From NCBI GenBank assembly GCA_946478715.1, contig CAMLDA010000003.1:1-12296 (forward strand): DNA of 12,296 nt. Direction: 5' to 3'. The stretch comes from an uncultured Candidatus Saccharibacteria bacterium. GTDB taxonomy: Bacteria > Patescibacteria > Saccharimonadia > Saccharimonadales > UBA10212. The notes beneath the pieces are model-generated. The model was not told the DNA's origin. It was given only the letters and a program-made list of their open reading frames with translations, and made no database searches. Positions 1-7,452 of the stretch are shown here, in pieces (positions within the stretch are counted from its first letter, which is position 1; each line of letters opens with the position of its first letter). The position numbers and the translations under genes are program-made.

Positions 1-533
1 TCGCGCCCATAGTATTTCTTTACCTGCTCTTGTATGAAGCTGGAATTGGCAATCATGAAGTGCGGCCGCTGCGCGGCTTTATAATCCCAGCGGCGCATCG
101 GTCCTACCAGCAGCTTTAATCCCAGGCGGGCCAGCGGGTCCAGCCAGCCAAAGCCCGGGTTCTTCATGTACTCATCGTAGCGGCTCCAATAGTAGTGGGT
201 CGGAGCATGGCAGTAGTTGACGTGGACGGCAGGCGGCTTTACGTTCACGGCTTTGGCTTCGGCGCCCGAGCTGCTTATAACCAGGTCGTAACCGCTCAAA
301 TCCAGACGCGAGAACCAGCGGGCCCGCAGCGGCGGCAGGAATTTACGCAGTTTGGAAAAAGGCCAGCGCTGCATATAGCTTGTGATGACCTGAGCCGGCG
401 CCAGTTTTTGCCGCCATTCGTCGGAGCAGTATGATGTATAAATTGGCGCGTCGGGATACATTTTGTGAAGCTCGTAGACCACGCGCTCGGCGCCGCCGCC
501 TACGAACCAATCGTGCACGATAGCAACTTTCAC
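1..533 (-). CDS. GT4-type glycosyltransferase, N-terminal part (cut by window edge)
   Basis: The visible 177 residues are the N-terminal half of a GT-B fold glycosyltransferase. They open with a beta strand and glycine-rich loop, MKVAIVHDWFVGGGAERVV, typical of GT4 enzymes that move a sugar from a nucleotide donor to a growing glycan. Further typical pieces are DLVISSSGAEAKAV, an HVNYCHAPTHYYW segment and, near the cut, FMIANSSFIQEQVKKYYG, which normally leads into the donor-binding C-terminal domain. The start is GTG, whose first base is also the last base of the upstream sugar transferase stop (TAGTG). GGAG at 541-544 sits 7 nt before it, so the pair is probably translationally coupled. The enzyme would be cytoplasmic or membrane-peripheral and act after the first sugar is loaded on the lipid carrier. 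The C-terminus lies beyond base 1, so donor and acceptor cannot be judged. Confidence 0.85.
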   Translation of the reverse strand, partial: MKVAIVHDWFVGGGAERVVYELHKMYPDAPIYTSYCSDEWRQKLAPAQVITSYMQRWPFSKLRKFLPPLRARWFSRLDLSGYDLVISSSGAEAKAVNVKPPAVHVNYCHAPTHYYWSRYDEYMKNPGFGWLDPLARLGLKLLVGPMRRWDYKAAQRPHFMIANSSFIQEQVKKYYGR

Positions 534-1972
534 TAAAGGGCTCCGCTGCGCCTAAAGACTACCCGGATGGTTTTGATCAGGATCATGATGTCCATCCATA
601 AGCTCCAGTTCTGTACGTAGTAAAGGTCCAGTTTACGCCGTTCCATAACGGGCAGCTCACGCCGTCCGGAGACCTGCGCCAAGCCTGTCAGGCCTGACTT
701 GACGCTTAAAATCGTGTGTTTCTTTTCAAAACTGCTGAGTTCCTGTGGGATAAGCGCCCGGGGGCCGACCAAGCTGATGTCACCCTTGAGTACGTTGAAG
801 AGCTGAGGCAGTTCATCCAGGCTGGTGCGGCGCAGGAAACGTCCGAAAGACGTTACCCGAGGATCATCCGGCAAATAGTCGCCGTTTTCGCGATAGGTTT
901 TAGCCAGCTCCGGCCGGCCCATCATGGCGAAAGCCTGCTCGGGAGTGGTGCCATCATACTTCTTATACTGGCTGCGGAACTTGAAAACCCGGAACTCGCT
1001 GTTATATCTGGTAAGCCGCGGCTGACGGAAAAATACCGAGCCGCTGGCGAAAAGGTTGATAATCGCGATGATCGCCATGAATGGCAGCGCGATAAGGCAG
1101 GCGGCTCCGCCGACTAGAAGATCGAATAGCCTTTTGACGACACGGCCCCATCCCAAAAGTGCTGTTTGGTGGACAGCTATAACCGGTATGGAGGAGCGGA
1201 ACAGCTCCACTTCTATGTTTCCGACGAACAGTTCGCTGTTGCCGGGCACGAAACGGTAAGAGATGTGGTTGGTCTGGGCAAACTCCAGCACTTCGTTATT
1301 GCGTTCGTTTGAGGCGTATAACTCGGTTTGGACGATGGCGTGGATATCATCGGTCCGCAGTTTTTGGGCGGCTTCAGAAAAGGTGGCGAAGGTGGGCACG
1401 CCGCGGTACCTTTCGGCGGCGCCGGCCTTGCTGCCCACAATGCCTACAATCTTGTATCCGGAAATCTTTGAGTTGGCCAGCGAATCAACCAGTTCTTTGG
1501 CGATGCGCGTGTCCCCCACTATAAGGATGTGCGTAATGCCTATGCCATAGGAAAAAAGCTTAGCCCTTATGGTGCGTGCGGAGTTTCTGAAGGCCAGCAG
1601 GAAAAGGAACGCCAGGCTGAACCCATATACGGGTACCAGTTTGGCCGGGAATACCGGCTGGTTATCGAAGTAGGCGAAAGCCGTCACAAAAATCAGCCCT
1701 ATGAAGGAGCCCAGGAAAAGCCGGCTAAGTTCGGTGAATCTTTTTTCATGGATAGAGCTGCTGTAAAGCCCGAAAATGGCGAAAGTCAGGACCCAGAATG
1801 GCAGGAGTATCGCGAAAACCTCAAAATAAGTGATGGCGTGGACGGTGTGCGCGATCGGCCGATGGTCTACGGACACCCTTAATATATATGCCGCTACGAA
1901 GGCGGCCAGCAGAGCCAAGAAGTCTCCTATCACCAGGAACAAGCTGTAAATCAAGGAACCATTCCGTTTCAT
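533..1972 (-). CDS. Undecaprenyl-phosphate sugar-1-phosphate transferase (bacterial sugar transferase family)
   Basis: This 479-residue protein is a polyisoprenyl-phosphate hexose-1-phosphate transferase of the WbaP/WcaJ type, which loads the first sugar phosphate onto undecaprenyl phosphate at the inner face of the membrane. It has four predicted N-terminal helices (about residues 8-32, 47-70, 85-102, 113-128). A Rossmann-like CoA_binding_3 region follows at about 145-265, beginning ILIVGDTRIAKEL. A membrane hairpin at about 281-308 leads into the catalytic domain. That domain contains KFRSQ (331-335), DPRVTSFGRFLRRTSLDELP (370-389) with the Asp-Glu pair at 386-387, GDISLVGPRA (397-406) and YYVQNWSLWMDI near the end. 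Length and order are normal for the family. It is divergent from the ligase-like gene across 21 bp, and no Shine-Dalgarno precedes its ATG, so its mRNA may be nearly leaderless. The specific sugar cannot be told. Confidence 0.93.
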   Translation of the reverse strand: MKRNGSLIYSLFLVIGDFLALLAAFVAAYILRVSVDHRPIAHTVHAITYFEVFAILLPFWVLTFAIFGLYSSSIHEKRFTELSRLFLGSFIGLIFVTAFAYFDNQPVFPAKLVPVYGFSLAFLFLLAFRNSARTIRAKLFSYGIGITHILIVGDTRIAKELVDSLANSKISGYKIVGIVGSKAGAAERYRGVPTFATFSEAAQKLRTDDIHAIVQTELYASNERNNEVLEFAQTNHISYRFVPGNSELFVGNIEVELFRSSIPVIAVHQTALLGWGRVVKRLFDLLVGGAACLIALPFMAIIAIINLFASGSVFFRQPRLTRYNSEFRVFKFRSQYKKYDGTTPEQAFAMMGRPELAKTYRENGDYLPDDPRVTSFGRFLRRTSLDELPQLFNVLKGDISLVGPRALIPQELSSFEKKHTILSVKSGLTGLAQVSGRRELPVMERRKLDLYYVQNWSLWMDIMILIKTIRVVFRRSGAL

Positions 1973-1993
1973 ATATACTTTAGTTTAGCATTT
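1973..1993. promoter_or_regulatory. 21-bp divergent start region between sugar transferase and ligase genes
   Basis: Only 21 bp separate the two divergent ATG codons, and neither gene has a Shine-Dalgarno sequence here. Rightward, TATACT at 1974-1979 is a good -10 candidate and would give a leader of under 10 nt. Leftward, TAAACT (reverse complement of 1982-1987) is a weaker -10. No convincing -35 is seen for either. Near-leaderless transcripts, or promoters inside the opposite coding regions, are the likely options. Confidence 0.4.
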
Positions 1994-3337
1994 ATGATTA
2001 AAACCGCCCCTGTTAATAAACTCACCGCAGGCGCCGGCTGGATTGCCGGTTTGATAATCGTGCTGGTCCCGTTCCATGCCTTACTGACCGTCTGGCTATC
2101 CAGCGCGGTCGGCCATTACACACTGCTGCGTCTTTGGAAGGAATTTCTGCTGGTGCTGGTGGCTGCCGGGGCGATATATACGCTGTTTAAAAGTCCGGCT
2201 CTTCGCGGTGGGTTTTTTTCGTCCGTCATTGTCCGGCTGATTCTTCTGTATTTCATCGTAATGGCAGCTTGTGCCGCCGGGGGCTCCCTGGGCCACGGGG
2301 TCAGCGCCAAGGCTATGTGGTACGGCCTGCTGGTAGATTTGCGATTCCTGGTCTTCTTTCTGGCCGTAGCGGTCTTGGCGGCGGGTTATGGCGGCCTATC
2401 GCTAGCCTGGCGCAAACTGATGTTCATCCCGGCAGTGCTGGTAGCCGCTTTTGCCATAATGCAGTACCTTGTCCTGCCATATGATTTCTTAAGGCACTTT
2501 GGTTACGGCGATTCCACCATCCTGCCTTATGAGACCATTAACCATAATCTGGCGCATATCAGGGTTATGTCGTCGCTGCGGGGTGCCAATCCCCTTGGGG
2601 CCTATCTGGTTCTCCCGATATGCGCCGCCGGTACGCTGCTGGCGGTTGAGCGCCGGCGGCGCCGGGACAAAGCCGTTTTTGGCGCCGGATTGCTGCTGGC
2701 TCTGGTATTCAGTTTTTCGCGCAGCGCCTGGATCGGCACCGGCGCCGGGCTGGCAATGGTGGCGTGGCTGGCGCTAAGGAGCCATCGTGCCCGCCGTAAT
2801 ATCTCGGCGGCAGCGGCAGTACTGGTAATCGCCGCGGCGCTGGCGGCGGTGGGGCTCAGGCATAATGCTGAGTTCGAGAATATATTCCTGCATACCCAGC
2901 AGGGCTCCGCTTCTTTGGTAAGCTCTAACGAAGGCCACAAGGCGGCGCTTGAGTCAGCTGTAAAAGATATGGTCCATCATCCGGCCGGGAGCGGCGTAGG
3001 CAGCGCCGGCCCGCAGTCCGTCTACAACGACAAGCCGGCCCGTATAGCCGAGAATTATTATTTGCAGGTTGGTCAGGAAGCCGGCTGGGTAGGCATGGTT
3101 TTGTTCATAAGCATAATAGCCGCGCTGGGCGTCTACCTTTACTCTCAGAAGCAGGACCCGCTGGCGATGGCTCTGCTGGCCGGGCTTGTGGGCTTAAGCA
3201 TAGTCAACCTTTTATCGCACGCCTGGGAAGATGACACCCTGGCTTATATCTATTGGGGGTTTGCCGGAATCGCTTATGCTCCTGCTATAATTGGCCTAAG
3301 GAAACAAAATGCCCCAAAAAAGCAAAAATCGGCATAA
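1994..3337 (+). CDS. O-antigen ligase / polymerase-like membrane protein (Wzy_C superfamily)
   Basis: This 447-residue, very hydrophobic protein has about 11-12 predicted membrane helices. It carries the marks of the O-antigen ligase/polymerase superfamily: RGANPLGAYLVLP (196-208), the helix start FSFSRSAWIGTGAG (239-252), and a long extracytoplasmic loop (about 290-360). The loop contains SNEGHKAALESAVKDMVHHP, then GSGVGSAG, then ENYYLQVGQEAGWVGM, the usual end of the loop. Such proteins transfer or polymerise undecaprenyl-diphosphate-linked glycans outside the cytoplasmic membrane, or transfer glycans to proteins. The two activities cannot be told apart by sequence. Its end overlaps the GtrA-like gene by 29 nt, so the two are co-translated. 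In a cell without an outer membrane, wall or protein glycosylation would be likelier than LPS ligation, but that is inference. Confidence 0.85.
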   Translation: MIKTAPVNKLTAGAGWIAGLIIVLVPFHALLTVWLSSAVGHYTLLRLWKEFLLVLVAAGAIYTLFKSPALRGGFFSSVIVRLILLYFIVMAACAAGGSLGHGVSAKAMWYGLLVDLRFLVFFLAVAVLAAGYGGLSLAWRKLMFIPAVLVAAFAIMQYLVLPYDFLRHFGYGDSTILPYETINHNLAHIRVMSSLRGANPLGAYLVLPICAAGTLLAVERRRRRDKAVFGAGLLLALVFSFSRSAWIGTGAGLAMVAWLALRSHRARRNISAAAAVLVIAAALAAVGLRHNAEFENIFLHTQQGSASLVSSNEGHKAALESAVKDMVHHPAGSGVGSAGPQSVYNDKPARIAENYYLQVGQEAGWVGMVLFISIIAALGVYLYSQKQDPLAMALLAGLVGLSIVNLLSHAWEDDTLAYIYWGFAGIAYAPAIIGLRKQNAPKKQKSA

Positions 3338-3806
3338 GTTACTGCTTCAGTTCGTAGAGTATCTGATATCCGGCGGCGCTTATTTCTGGGTCGGCTACCT
3401 CATCTTAGACTATTTGTATTACAAGGCGCACTGGAGCCTATGGTGGGCCACGATATTGAGCAACGTGGTCGGCTGGACAGTCAATTTCGTGCTGCAGCGG
3501 TTCTGGGTGTTTAATAACCAGGCTCTAAAAGACCATAAGACCCAGGTGACCGGGCGGTACATATTCATAACTCTGGTCGACTTCGTGCTGAATTACTTCA
3601 TTCTTTACGGCCTGAAGGCCGTGGGTATCACCCCGGCTATCGGCCAGTTCATCAGCTCGGCTTTCTTTACCGTCTGGAACTGGTTCTGGTACAAGCTCTG
3701 GGTATTCCCTGAACATATGAAGAAGCACAAGACGGTTATAACTCCGGCCCGCGTAGTTGCGCACAGGGCGCACGGGCATGCCGGGTATCACAGGGCGCAC
3801 CGATGA
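3309..3806 (+). CDS. GtrA-like membrane protein with His-rich C-terminal tail
   Basis: This 165-residue protein has four predicted helices and the GtrA family signature (PF04138). The signature is LLQFVEYLISGGAYFWVGYL at the first helix, then NVVGWTVNFVLQRFWVF (52-68) and a second, related FFTVWNWFWYKLWVF (119-133) at the end of the fourth helix. GtrA proteins are thought to help move polyprenyl-phosphate-linked sugars across the membrane for glycan decoration. AAGGA at 3298-3302 lies 6 nt before the chosen ATG, so the start is firm despite the 29-nt overlap with the ligase-like gene. The stop overlaps the next start as ATGA. The last 20 residues form a His/Arg/Ala tail ([15 protein letters not shown]) partly made by a 12-bp direct repeat. 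The tail is not part of the usual family core and looks like a lineage-specific extension. Confidence 0.88.
   Translation: MPQKSKNRHKLLLQFVEYLISGGAYFWVGYLILDYLYYKAHWSLWWATILSNVVGWTVNFVLQRFWVFNNQALKDHKTQVTGRYIFITLVDFVLNYFILYGLKAVGITPAIGQFISSAFFTVWNWFWYKLWVFPEHMKKHKTVITPARVVAHRAHGHAGYHRAHR
3762..3800 (+). repeat. 12-bp direct repeat CACAGGGCGCAC (two copies)
   Basis: CACAGGGCGCAC occurs at 3762-3773 and 3789-3800, 27 bp (nine codons) apart and in frame. It encodes HRAH twice in the tail of the GtrA-like protein. The second copy also holds the AGGG (3792-3795) that serves as ribosome binding site for the next gene. Confidence 0.8.
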
Positions 3807-4303
3807 GCGAAGTCCAGGCTGAGCCCCAGGTAAACAAAACTGTCAGGCCAACCAAAAAGCAGAAAGAGCTGCTGACTTTCATAGAGGGGTTCATCGCCGA
3901 GCACGGCTACAGCCCTAGTTACCGCGAAATCATGGCCGGGACGCGGCATAATTCGGTGGCTACCGTCGCCCTGCACGTGAACAGCCTGATTAAGAGAGGG
4001 CACCTGATAAAACGGGACCGGTCGGCGCGCTCGCTGGAAGTTGTTAATCCTTCGACGCCTCCGGCGCCAAAAGTCGAACCAAAACAGCTTAAGGCCGCCG
4101 AAGAAAAGTGGCTTATAAACAAAGTAGAGCTATTTTTCAAAGAAGCCGAAGCCCTGCCGGCTGCTGCCGATAAGGAACTTGATAAGCTGCAGATCCTGAT
4201 AGGCGCCCTGAAAGTCCTGGGCCTGGAAGGGGCGGCTCAAAGCTTTACCCCCAGGCTGTCGGCCCTAAAGTCCAAGCAGACGGAAAATCTTTACAGCGTT
4301 TAA
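3803..4303 (+). CDS. LexA-type winged-helix DNA-binding protein without S24 peptidase domain
   Basis: Residues 16-80 of this 166-residue protein match the LexA N-terminal DNA-binding domain: [30 protein letters not shown], the recognition-helix region [20 protein letters not shown], and a wing ending RSARSLEVV. The rest (about 90-160) is predicted helical. It lacks the cleavage site and the Ser/Lys dyad of LexA's self-cleaving S24 domain, so it is not expected to be switched off by RecA-driven autocleavage. A Pro-rich linker ([11 protein letters not shown]) joins the halves. The start overlaps the GtrA-like stop (ATGA), with AGGG 7 nt upstream, so the gene belongs to the polysaccharide operon and may regulate it. 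The reading frame is intact, so it does not look like a broken LexA. The role is inferred from the domain only. Confidence 0.8.
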   Translation: MSEVQAEPQVNKTVRPTKKQKELLTFIEGFIAEHGYSPSYREIMAGTRHNSVATVALHVNSLIKRGHLIKRDRSARSLEVVNPSTPPAPKVEPKQLKAAEEKWLINKVELFFKEAEALPAAADKELDKLQILIGALKVLGLEGAAQSFTPRLSALKSKQTENLYSV

Positions 4304-5925
4304 GCGGCGACCGGCGAATGCGATTCGATGCTGTCGCTGTGTTCGCTGGGAAGGTCTGAGTCGCCGCGAAGAGGCTGTTCGCGCAGGAACAGGGCTACTG
4401 CGAAGGCGGCCAGGGCAAACGGAATGCCTATAAGGAACATATCGTGGAAAGATTTCACGAATGCCAGCAGGATATCATGCTGTACGGCCGGGTGCAGATG
4501 CTGCAAGCCTTCAGTACCGCTGGTAGTTATCTGTTTGGCTGAAATATGCGCGCCTGCCGGCAGAGCCTGCGCCAAATGATGGTTCAGCCTGGATAGAAGG
4601 ACGGTTCCAAAGACGGCCCCGCCAAGGCTGCTGCCGATCGTACGGAAGAAAGTGACGCTTGATGTGGCGGTGCCCATCTGGCTGCGCTCAACAGAATTCT
4701 GGACCGACAGGACCGTAACCTGCATGAAGGAACCAAGGCCGGCGCCGATAACGATCATCCAGGCCGACAGGGTCCATTGGCTGGTTGTCAGCGATACATG
4801 GCTGAAAAGCCACATACCGGCTGCCAGCAGCAGGGTACCGATGATTGGGAACATCCTGTATTTGCCGAATTTGGTAATCAGCCGCCCAGAGGTGATAGAT
4901 GCCGCCAATACCCCCAGCATCAGCGGGATAGTGAAAAGGCCTGATTTGGTAGGCGAATAACCCCGGACAATCTGCTGGTACTGGGGTATGTATAGGATGC
5001 TGGCGAACATGCCGATTCCAGTCAGCGTCGACAGCAGTACCGATACACTGAATATATCGTTTTTAAATAAACCCATAGGAATAAGCGGCTCGGCGGCACG
5101 GCGCTCCCAGAGGACGAAGGCCAGGCCAAACACAAAAGTGCTGATTATCAGGCCGATTATTTGGGGGCTGCCCCAGGCGTAAGTCAGGCCCGCCCAAACG
5201 GATACCAATATCAGGCTGACTACCGAAAGCGTCATGAAAGCCACGCCGCCATAATCTATCTTATGCTCGCGCCGCATTACCGGCAGATGGAGCCGGGCCG
5301 CGATAGCCGACAGGGCTATCAGCCCGATAGGCAGATTCACATAGAATATCCAGCGCCAGCCAGCGGCTCCCAGCAGCGTGCCCGCATCGGCGAAAAATCC
5401 GCCCAACAGCGGGCCGGCCACGCTTGATAAGCCCCAGACCGCTCCAAAGTAACCCTGGTACTTGCCGCGCTGCCGGGGCGATACCACGTCGCCGATAATA
5501 GCCAGCACCAGGCTCATCAGCCCGCCCGCTCCTATACCTTGCAGCGCCCTGAAGGCCACCAGTTCATCCATATTGCGGCTAAGGCCGCATAGTGCGGAAC
5601 CCGCCAGGAATATGACTATTGCGGTCTGCAGGACTTTTTTACGCCCCAGCAGATCGCCCACCTTGCCATAAATAGGCGTGGCTATGGCGCTCGTCAGCAG
5701 ATAAGATGTGGCCACCCATGAGTACTTATTAAGGCCGTGCAGGTCGACAGCGATTTTGGGCAAAGCGGTTGAAACGATAGTCTGGTCGAGCGCCGCCAGC
5801 AGCATTACCAGCATCAAAGCGCCGATAACTACCATTATTTCTCCGTGGCTGCGCTCGCCGTGTAAATCGGCCGGAGGCGCCGCCGCATAAGCCGCCGTTA
5901 CTTTCCGGCTAAGCTTCCTTATCAC
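4300..5925 (-). CDS. DHA2-type MFS multidrug exporter (EmrB/QacA subfamily)
   Basis: This 541-residue protein is a 14-helix major facilitator drug:H+ antiporter. Motifs are in order. [13 protein letters not shown] (46-58) is the DHA2 motif D1 with its membrane Asp. [13 protein letters not shown] (87-99) is the cytoplasmic motif [11 protein letters not shown] (126-135) is motif [13 protein letters not shown] (165-176) is the antiporter motif C, and [12 protein letters not shown] (190-201) follows it. Fourteen hydrophobic segments and a length near 500-540 fit the subfamily. The start is GTG inside the upstream MarR stop (GTGA), with AAAAGG at 5935-5940 and 9-nt spacing, so regulator and pump are coupled. 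The substrate is unknown but would be hydrophobic drugs or similar compounds. The TAA shares TTAA (4300-4303) with the convergent LexA-like gene, leaving no room for a terminator between them. Confidence 0.93.
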   Translation of the reverse strand: MIRKLSRKVTAAYAAAPPADLHGERSHGEIMVVIGALMLVMLLAALDQTIVSTALPKIAVDLHGLNKYSWVATSYLLTSAIATPIYGKVGDLLGRKKVLQTAIVIFLAGSALCGLSRNMDELVAFRALQGIGAGGLMSLVLAIIGDVVSPRQRGKYQGYFGAVWGLSSVAGPLLGGFFADAGTLLGAAGWRWIFYVNLPIGLIALSAIAARLHLPVMRREHKIDYGGVAFMTLSVVSLILVSVWAGLTYAWGSPQIIGLIISTFVFGLAFVLWERRAAEPLIPMGLFKNDIFSVSVLLSTLTGIGMFASILYIPQYQQIVRGYSPTKSGLFTIPLMLGVLAASITSGRLITKFGKYRMFPIIGTLLLAAGMWLFSHVSLTTSQWTLSAWMIVIGAGLGSFMQVTVLSVQNSVERSQMGTATSSVTFFRTIGSSLGGAVFGTVLLSRLNHHLAQALPAGAHISAKQITTSGTEGLQHLHPAVQHDILLAFVKSFHDMFLIGIPFALAAFAVALFLREQPLRGDSDLPSEHSDSIESHSPVAA

Positions 5926-6377
5926 GCTTCAGTACCTTTTGCTGCGGTCTTATCGGCCGCTGATATATTTCCCGAAGCTTTCTTTAAAAGCCCGCACAAA
6001 GCCTCCACTTCTTTGTCGTCAAGGCTGCCGATAGCGGCCCGCAGCGCATCGAATTTATGCTGCGCCAGTTTTTTAAGCAACTGCCGGCCCTGGGGGGTCA
6101 GGCTCAGCCGGACTATCCGGCGGTCCGCCGGATCAGGCCGACGGATTATCAAGCCCTTTGCGTCCAGAGGGTCGGCCAGCTGGGTAACGCCGCTTTTGGT
6201 AATGCCTAAGAAATCGGCGGCCTCTTTGACGCTGCTTTCCGTATGGTGGGCAAGAAGGTAGAGCATACCTACCTGGGCATGCGATAAACCCGCATGTTTC
6301 CAATTGTCCTTAGACATCGGGCGGTGCATGCGGGCAAGCGTCTCAATGATTGTCTGGACCCGGTCTTCTCTAAGCAT
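5922..6377 (-). CDS. MarR-family transcriptional regulator
   Basis: This 151-residue protein has the MarR fold: a helical N-terminal dimerisation part, then [44 protein letters not shown] as the helix-turn-helix (about 49-76), and the wing [19 protein letters not shown] (79-97) with the conserved DRR. C-terminal helices (about 98-140) complete the dimer region. MarR proteins usually repress their own operon and let go when a small phenolic or drug-like ligand binds. Here the gene is coupled by a 4-nt overlap to a DHA2 exporter and preceded by a palindrome of the kind such proteins bind. A local ligand-induced efflux switch is therefore the simple reading. No clear Shine-Dalgarno is seen before the ATG. 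Confidence 0.92.
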   Translation of the reverse strand: MLREDRVQTIIETLARMHRPMSKDNWKHAGLSHAQVGMLYLLAHHTESSVKEAADFLGITKSGVTQLADPLDAKGLIIRRPDPADRRIVRLSLTPQGRQLLKKLAQHKFDALRAAIGSLDDKEVEALCGLLKKASGNISAADKTAAKGTEA

Positions 6378-6378
6378 A

Positions 6379-6428
6379 AAAAATAGTTTAGTTGCTAAAA
6401 TATTAACAAGCTAAACTATTTTTGTAAA
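6379..6428 (-). promoter_or_regulatory. Promoter of the marR-exporter operon with nested MarR/SlyA-like operator
   Basis: A perfect 13-bp inverted repeat, AAAAATAGTTTAG at 6379-6391 and CTAAACTATTTTT at 6411-6423, encloses two smaller sites. These are TTAGTTGCTAA (6388-6398) and TTAACAAGCTAA (6403-6414); the second differs by one base from the TTAGCAAGCTAA site known for SlyA. Reading leftward, TTTACA (6428-6423), a 17-bp spacer and TAATAT (6405-6400) form a plausible promoter, so bound regulator would cover both promoter elements. Autoregulation by the MarR protein is inferred. Confidence 0.7.
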
Positions 6429-6431
6429 TAT

Positions 6432-6674
6432 TTACTTTTTGACCAGGAAATAGACCACGACGGCGATGACGACGACGGCCACCGCTACATAAACCAACAT
6501 CATGTTCTTTCCGCCTTTGGCGGCTGTGGCTGGAGCGGCAGGAGCCGGACCGGCTGGTGCGCCTGGGGCTGCCGGGGTAGGCGAAGCGGCTGGCGGCTGA
6601 GGTGCCGGGGCCGGAGGTTCGCTTGAGGCCGGAGGCGTAGGCGGAGTTTGGGTTGGTGTTTCGGTTGGGTTCAT
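6432..6674 (-). CDS. Pro/Ala-rich tail-anchored membrane protein (80 aa)
   Basis: Residues 1-52 are low-complexity Pro/Ala/Thr. A short KGGKN stretch follows, then one strong membrane helix (MMLVYVAVAVVVIAVVVYFLV, about 58-78) and a terminal Lys-Lys. With no signal peptide and the helix at the very end, the layout is that of a tail-anchored protein whose Pro-rich part faces the cytoplasm; the opposite orientation cannot be excluded. GAGG at 6683-6686 lies 8 nt before the ATG, inside a small inverted repeat AGGTTTTACCT (6675-6685). The gene lies upstream of marR on the same strand but is cut off from it by the marR operator. I do not recognise a family. A longer overlapping frame on the same strand lacks such order and is judged spurious. 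Confidence 0.7.
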   Translation of the reverse strand: MNPTETPTQTPPTPPASSEPPAPAPQPPAASPTPAAPGAPAGPAPAAPATAAKGGKNMMLVYVAVAVVVIAVVVYFLVKK

Positions 6675-6698
6675 AGGTTTTACCTCTTTTACGAACTA

Positions 6699-6708
6699 AT
6701 TCTATCAT
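6699..6708. promoter_or_regulatory. Candidate divergent -10 elements between the tail-anchored protein and PAP2 genes
   Basis: Leftward, TAGAAT (reverse complement of 6699-6704) matches the -10 consensus at 5 of 6. Rightward, TATCAT (6703-6708) also matches at 5 of 6. They overlap in a 59-bp gap between divergent starts. No clear -35 box is seen for either. Confidence 0.35.
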
Positions 6709-6733
6709 GTAAACGTAAGAGTTATAAGCAAGG

Positions 6734-7237
6734 ATGGTAAAATTGATTCAAATGGATTCGCTGATAATTTTAGGAGCTAAGTACCTGTTCGTAGCGGTAC
6801 CGCTAATTTACTGCGCCGCATGGCTTCAGGCATCCAGAAAAAACAAAGCGCCGATGGCGCTGTCCATTATCCTGTCCGGCATAGCAGCAGGCATCCTGGA
6901 TAAGGTATCGGCCAAGCTGTACTACGACCCCCGGCCTTTTGTCAGCCATCATGTGACCCCGCTGGTACAGCATGCCGCCGATAACGGTTTCCCGTCAGAA
7001 CACACTCTTTTTACGTTCACTATCGCGGCCGCGCTATTTTTCTACCGGCCAAAGCTCAGTTATGCCGCGGCCATTCTGTCCGCAGCCGTTGGTATCTCAC
7101 GGGTAGCCGCCCATGTCCACTCGCCGATAGATATCATCGGCGGCGCCATTATGGGTATAGCCGCCGGCGCGGCCGGATATTTCCTGGCGGATGCTTACAT
7201 ATCCCGGCGCCATCGGCGGGCCGGCAAGAACGCTTAA
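6734..7237 (+). CDS. PAP2-family membrane phosphatase, probable undecaprenyl-diphosphatase
   Basis: This 167-residue protein has about five to six helices and the three acid-phosphatase motifs: KLYYDPRPF with K61, R67 and P68; GFPSEHT with P87, S88 and H90; and SRVAAHVHSPID with S122, R123, H129 and D133. Size and motifs resemble BcrC-type enzymes that remove a phosphate from undecaprenyl diphosphate on the outer face of the membrane, returning the carrier used by wall and polysaccharide synthesis. That role would serve the polysaccharide genes at the left of the window. Other lipid phosphates are possible substrates. The start is uncertain: ATG 6734 has AAGG abutting it and AAGAG 12 nt upstream, while ATG 6752 has no clear site. 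The stop shares TTAA with the convergent 49-aa gene. Confidence 0.85.
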   Translation: MVKLIQMDSLIILGAKYLFVAVPLIYCAAWLQASRKNKAPMALSIILSGIAAGILDKVSAKLYYDPRPFVSHHVTPLVQHAADNGFPSEHTLFTFTIAAALFFYRPKLSYAAAILSAAVGISRVAAHVHSPIDIIGGAIMGIAAGAAGYFLADAYISRRHRRAGKNA

Positions 7238-7383
7238 ACCCGCCTGCGGCCGGCCAAAAGGTGCCAGATAACGGCGATAACCGCCAGCACTATCAGTATG
7301 TGTATGAATCCGCCGGCAACATGGAAGGCCACGAAGCCCAGAAGCCATAGGACGAATAATATTACGGCTATTGTAAGTATCAT
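7234..7383 (-). CDS. lmo0937-type small membrane protein (49 aa)
   Basis: Read leftward from ATG 7383, this 49-residue protein begins MILTIAVILFVLWLLGFVAF. It continues HVAGGFIHILIVLAVIAVIW and ends HLLAGRRRV. It has two hydrophobic helices joined by the GGFIH turn and a short basic end, the pattern of the lmo0937 family of tiny membrane proteins found in many bacteria. Its function is unknown; related small proteins are often linked to envelope stress. AAGGAGGT at about 7388-7395 sits just before the ATG and is the strongest ribosome binding site nearby, so the gene is very likely real. Its TAA shares TTAA (7234-7237) with the stop of the convergent PAP2 gene. It was assigned by remembered family pattern, not by a search. 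Confidence 0.85.
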   Translation of the reverse strand: MILTIAVILFVLWLLGFVAFHVAGGFIHILIVLAVIAVIWHLLAGRRRV

Positions 7384-7452
7384 AGGGACCTCCTTGGTTA
7401 ACTTAGAGGAATTAAACCCTAAACGGACAAAGGCCGCTGTTAAATAACTAAC

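Noticed and set aside
6403..6708. 101-codon leftward frame overlapping the Pro/Ala-rich protein
   Set aside because: It is Arg/Ser-rich without order. The 80-aa frame has a good ribosome site and a clean C-terminal membrane helix.
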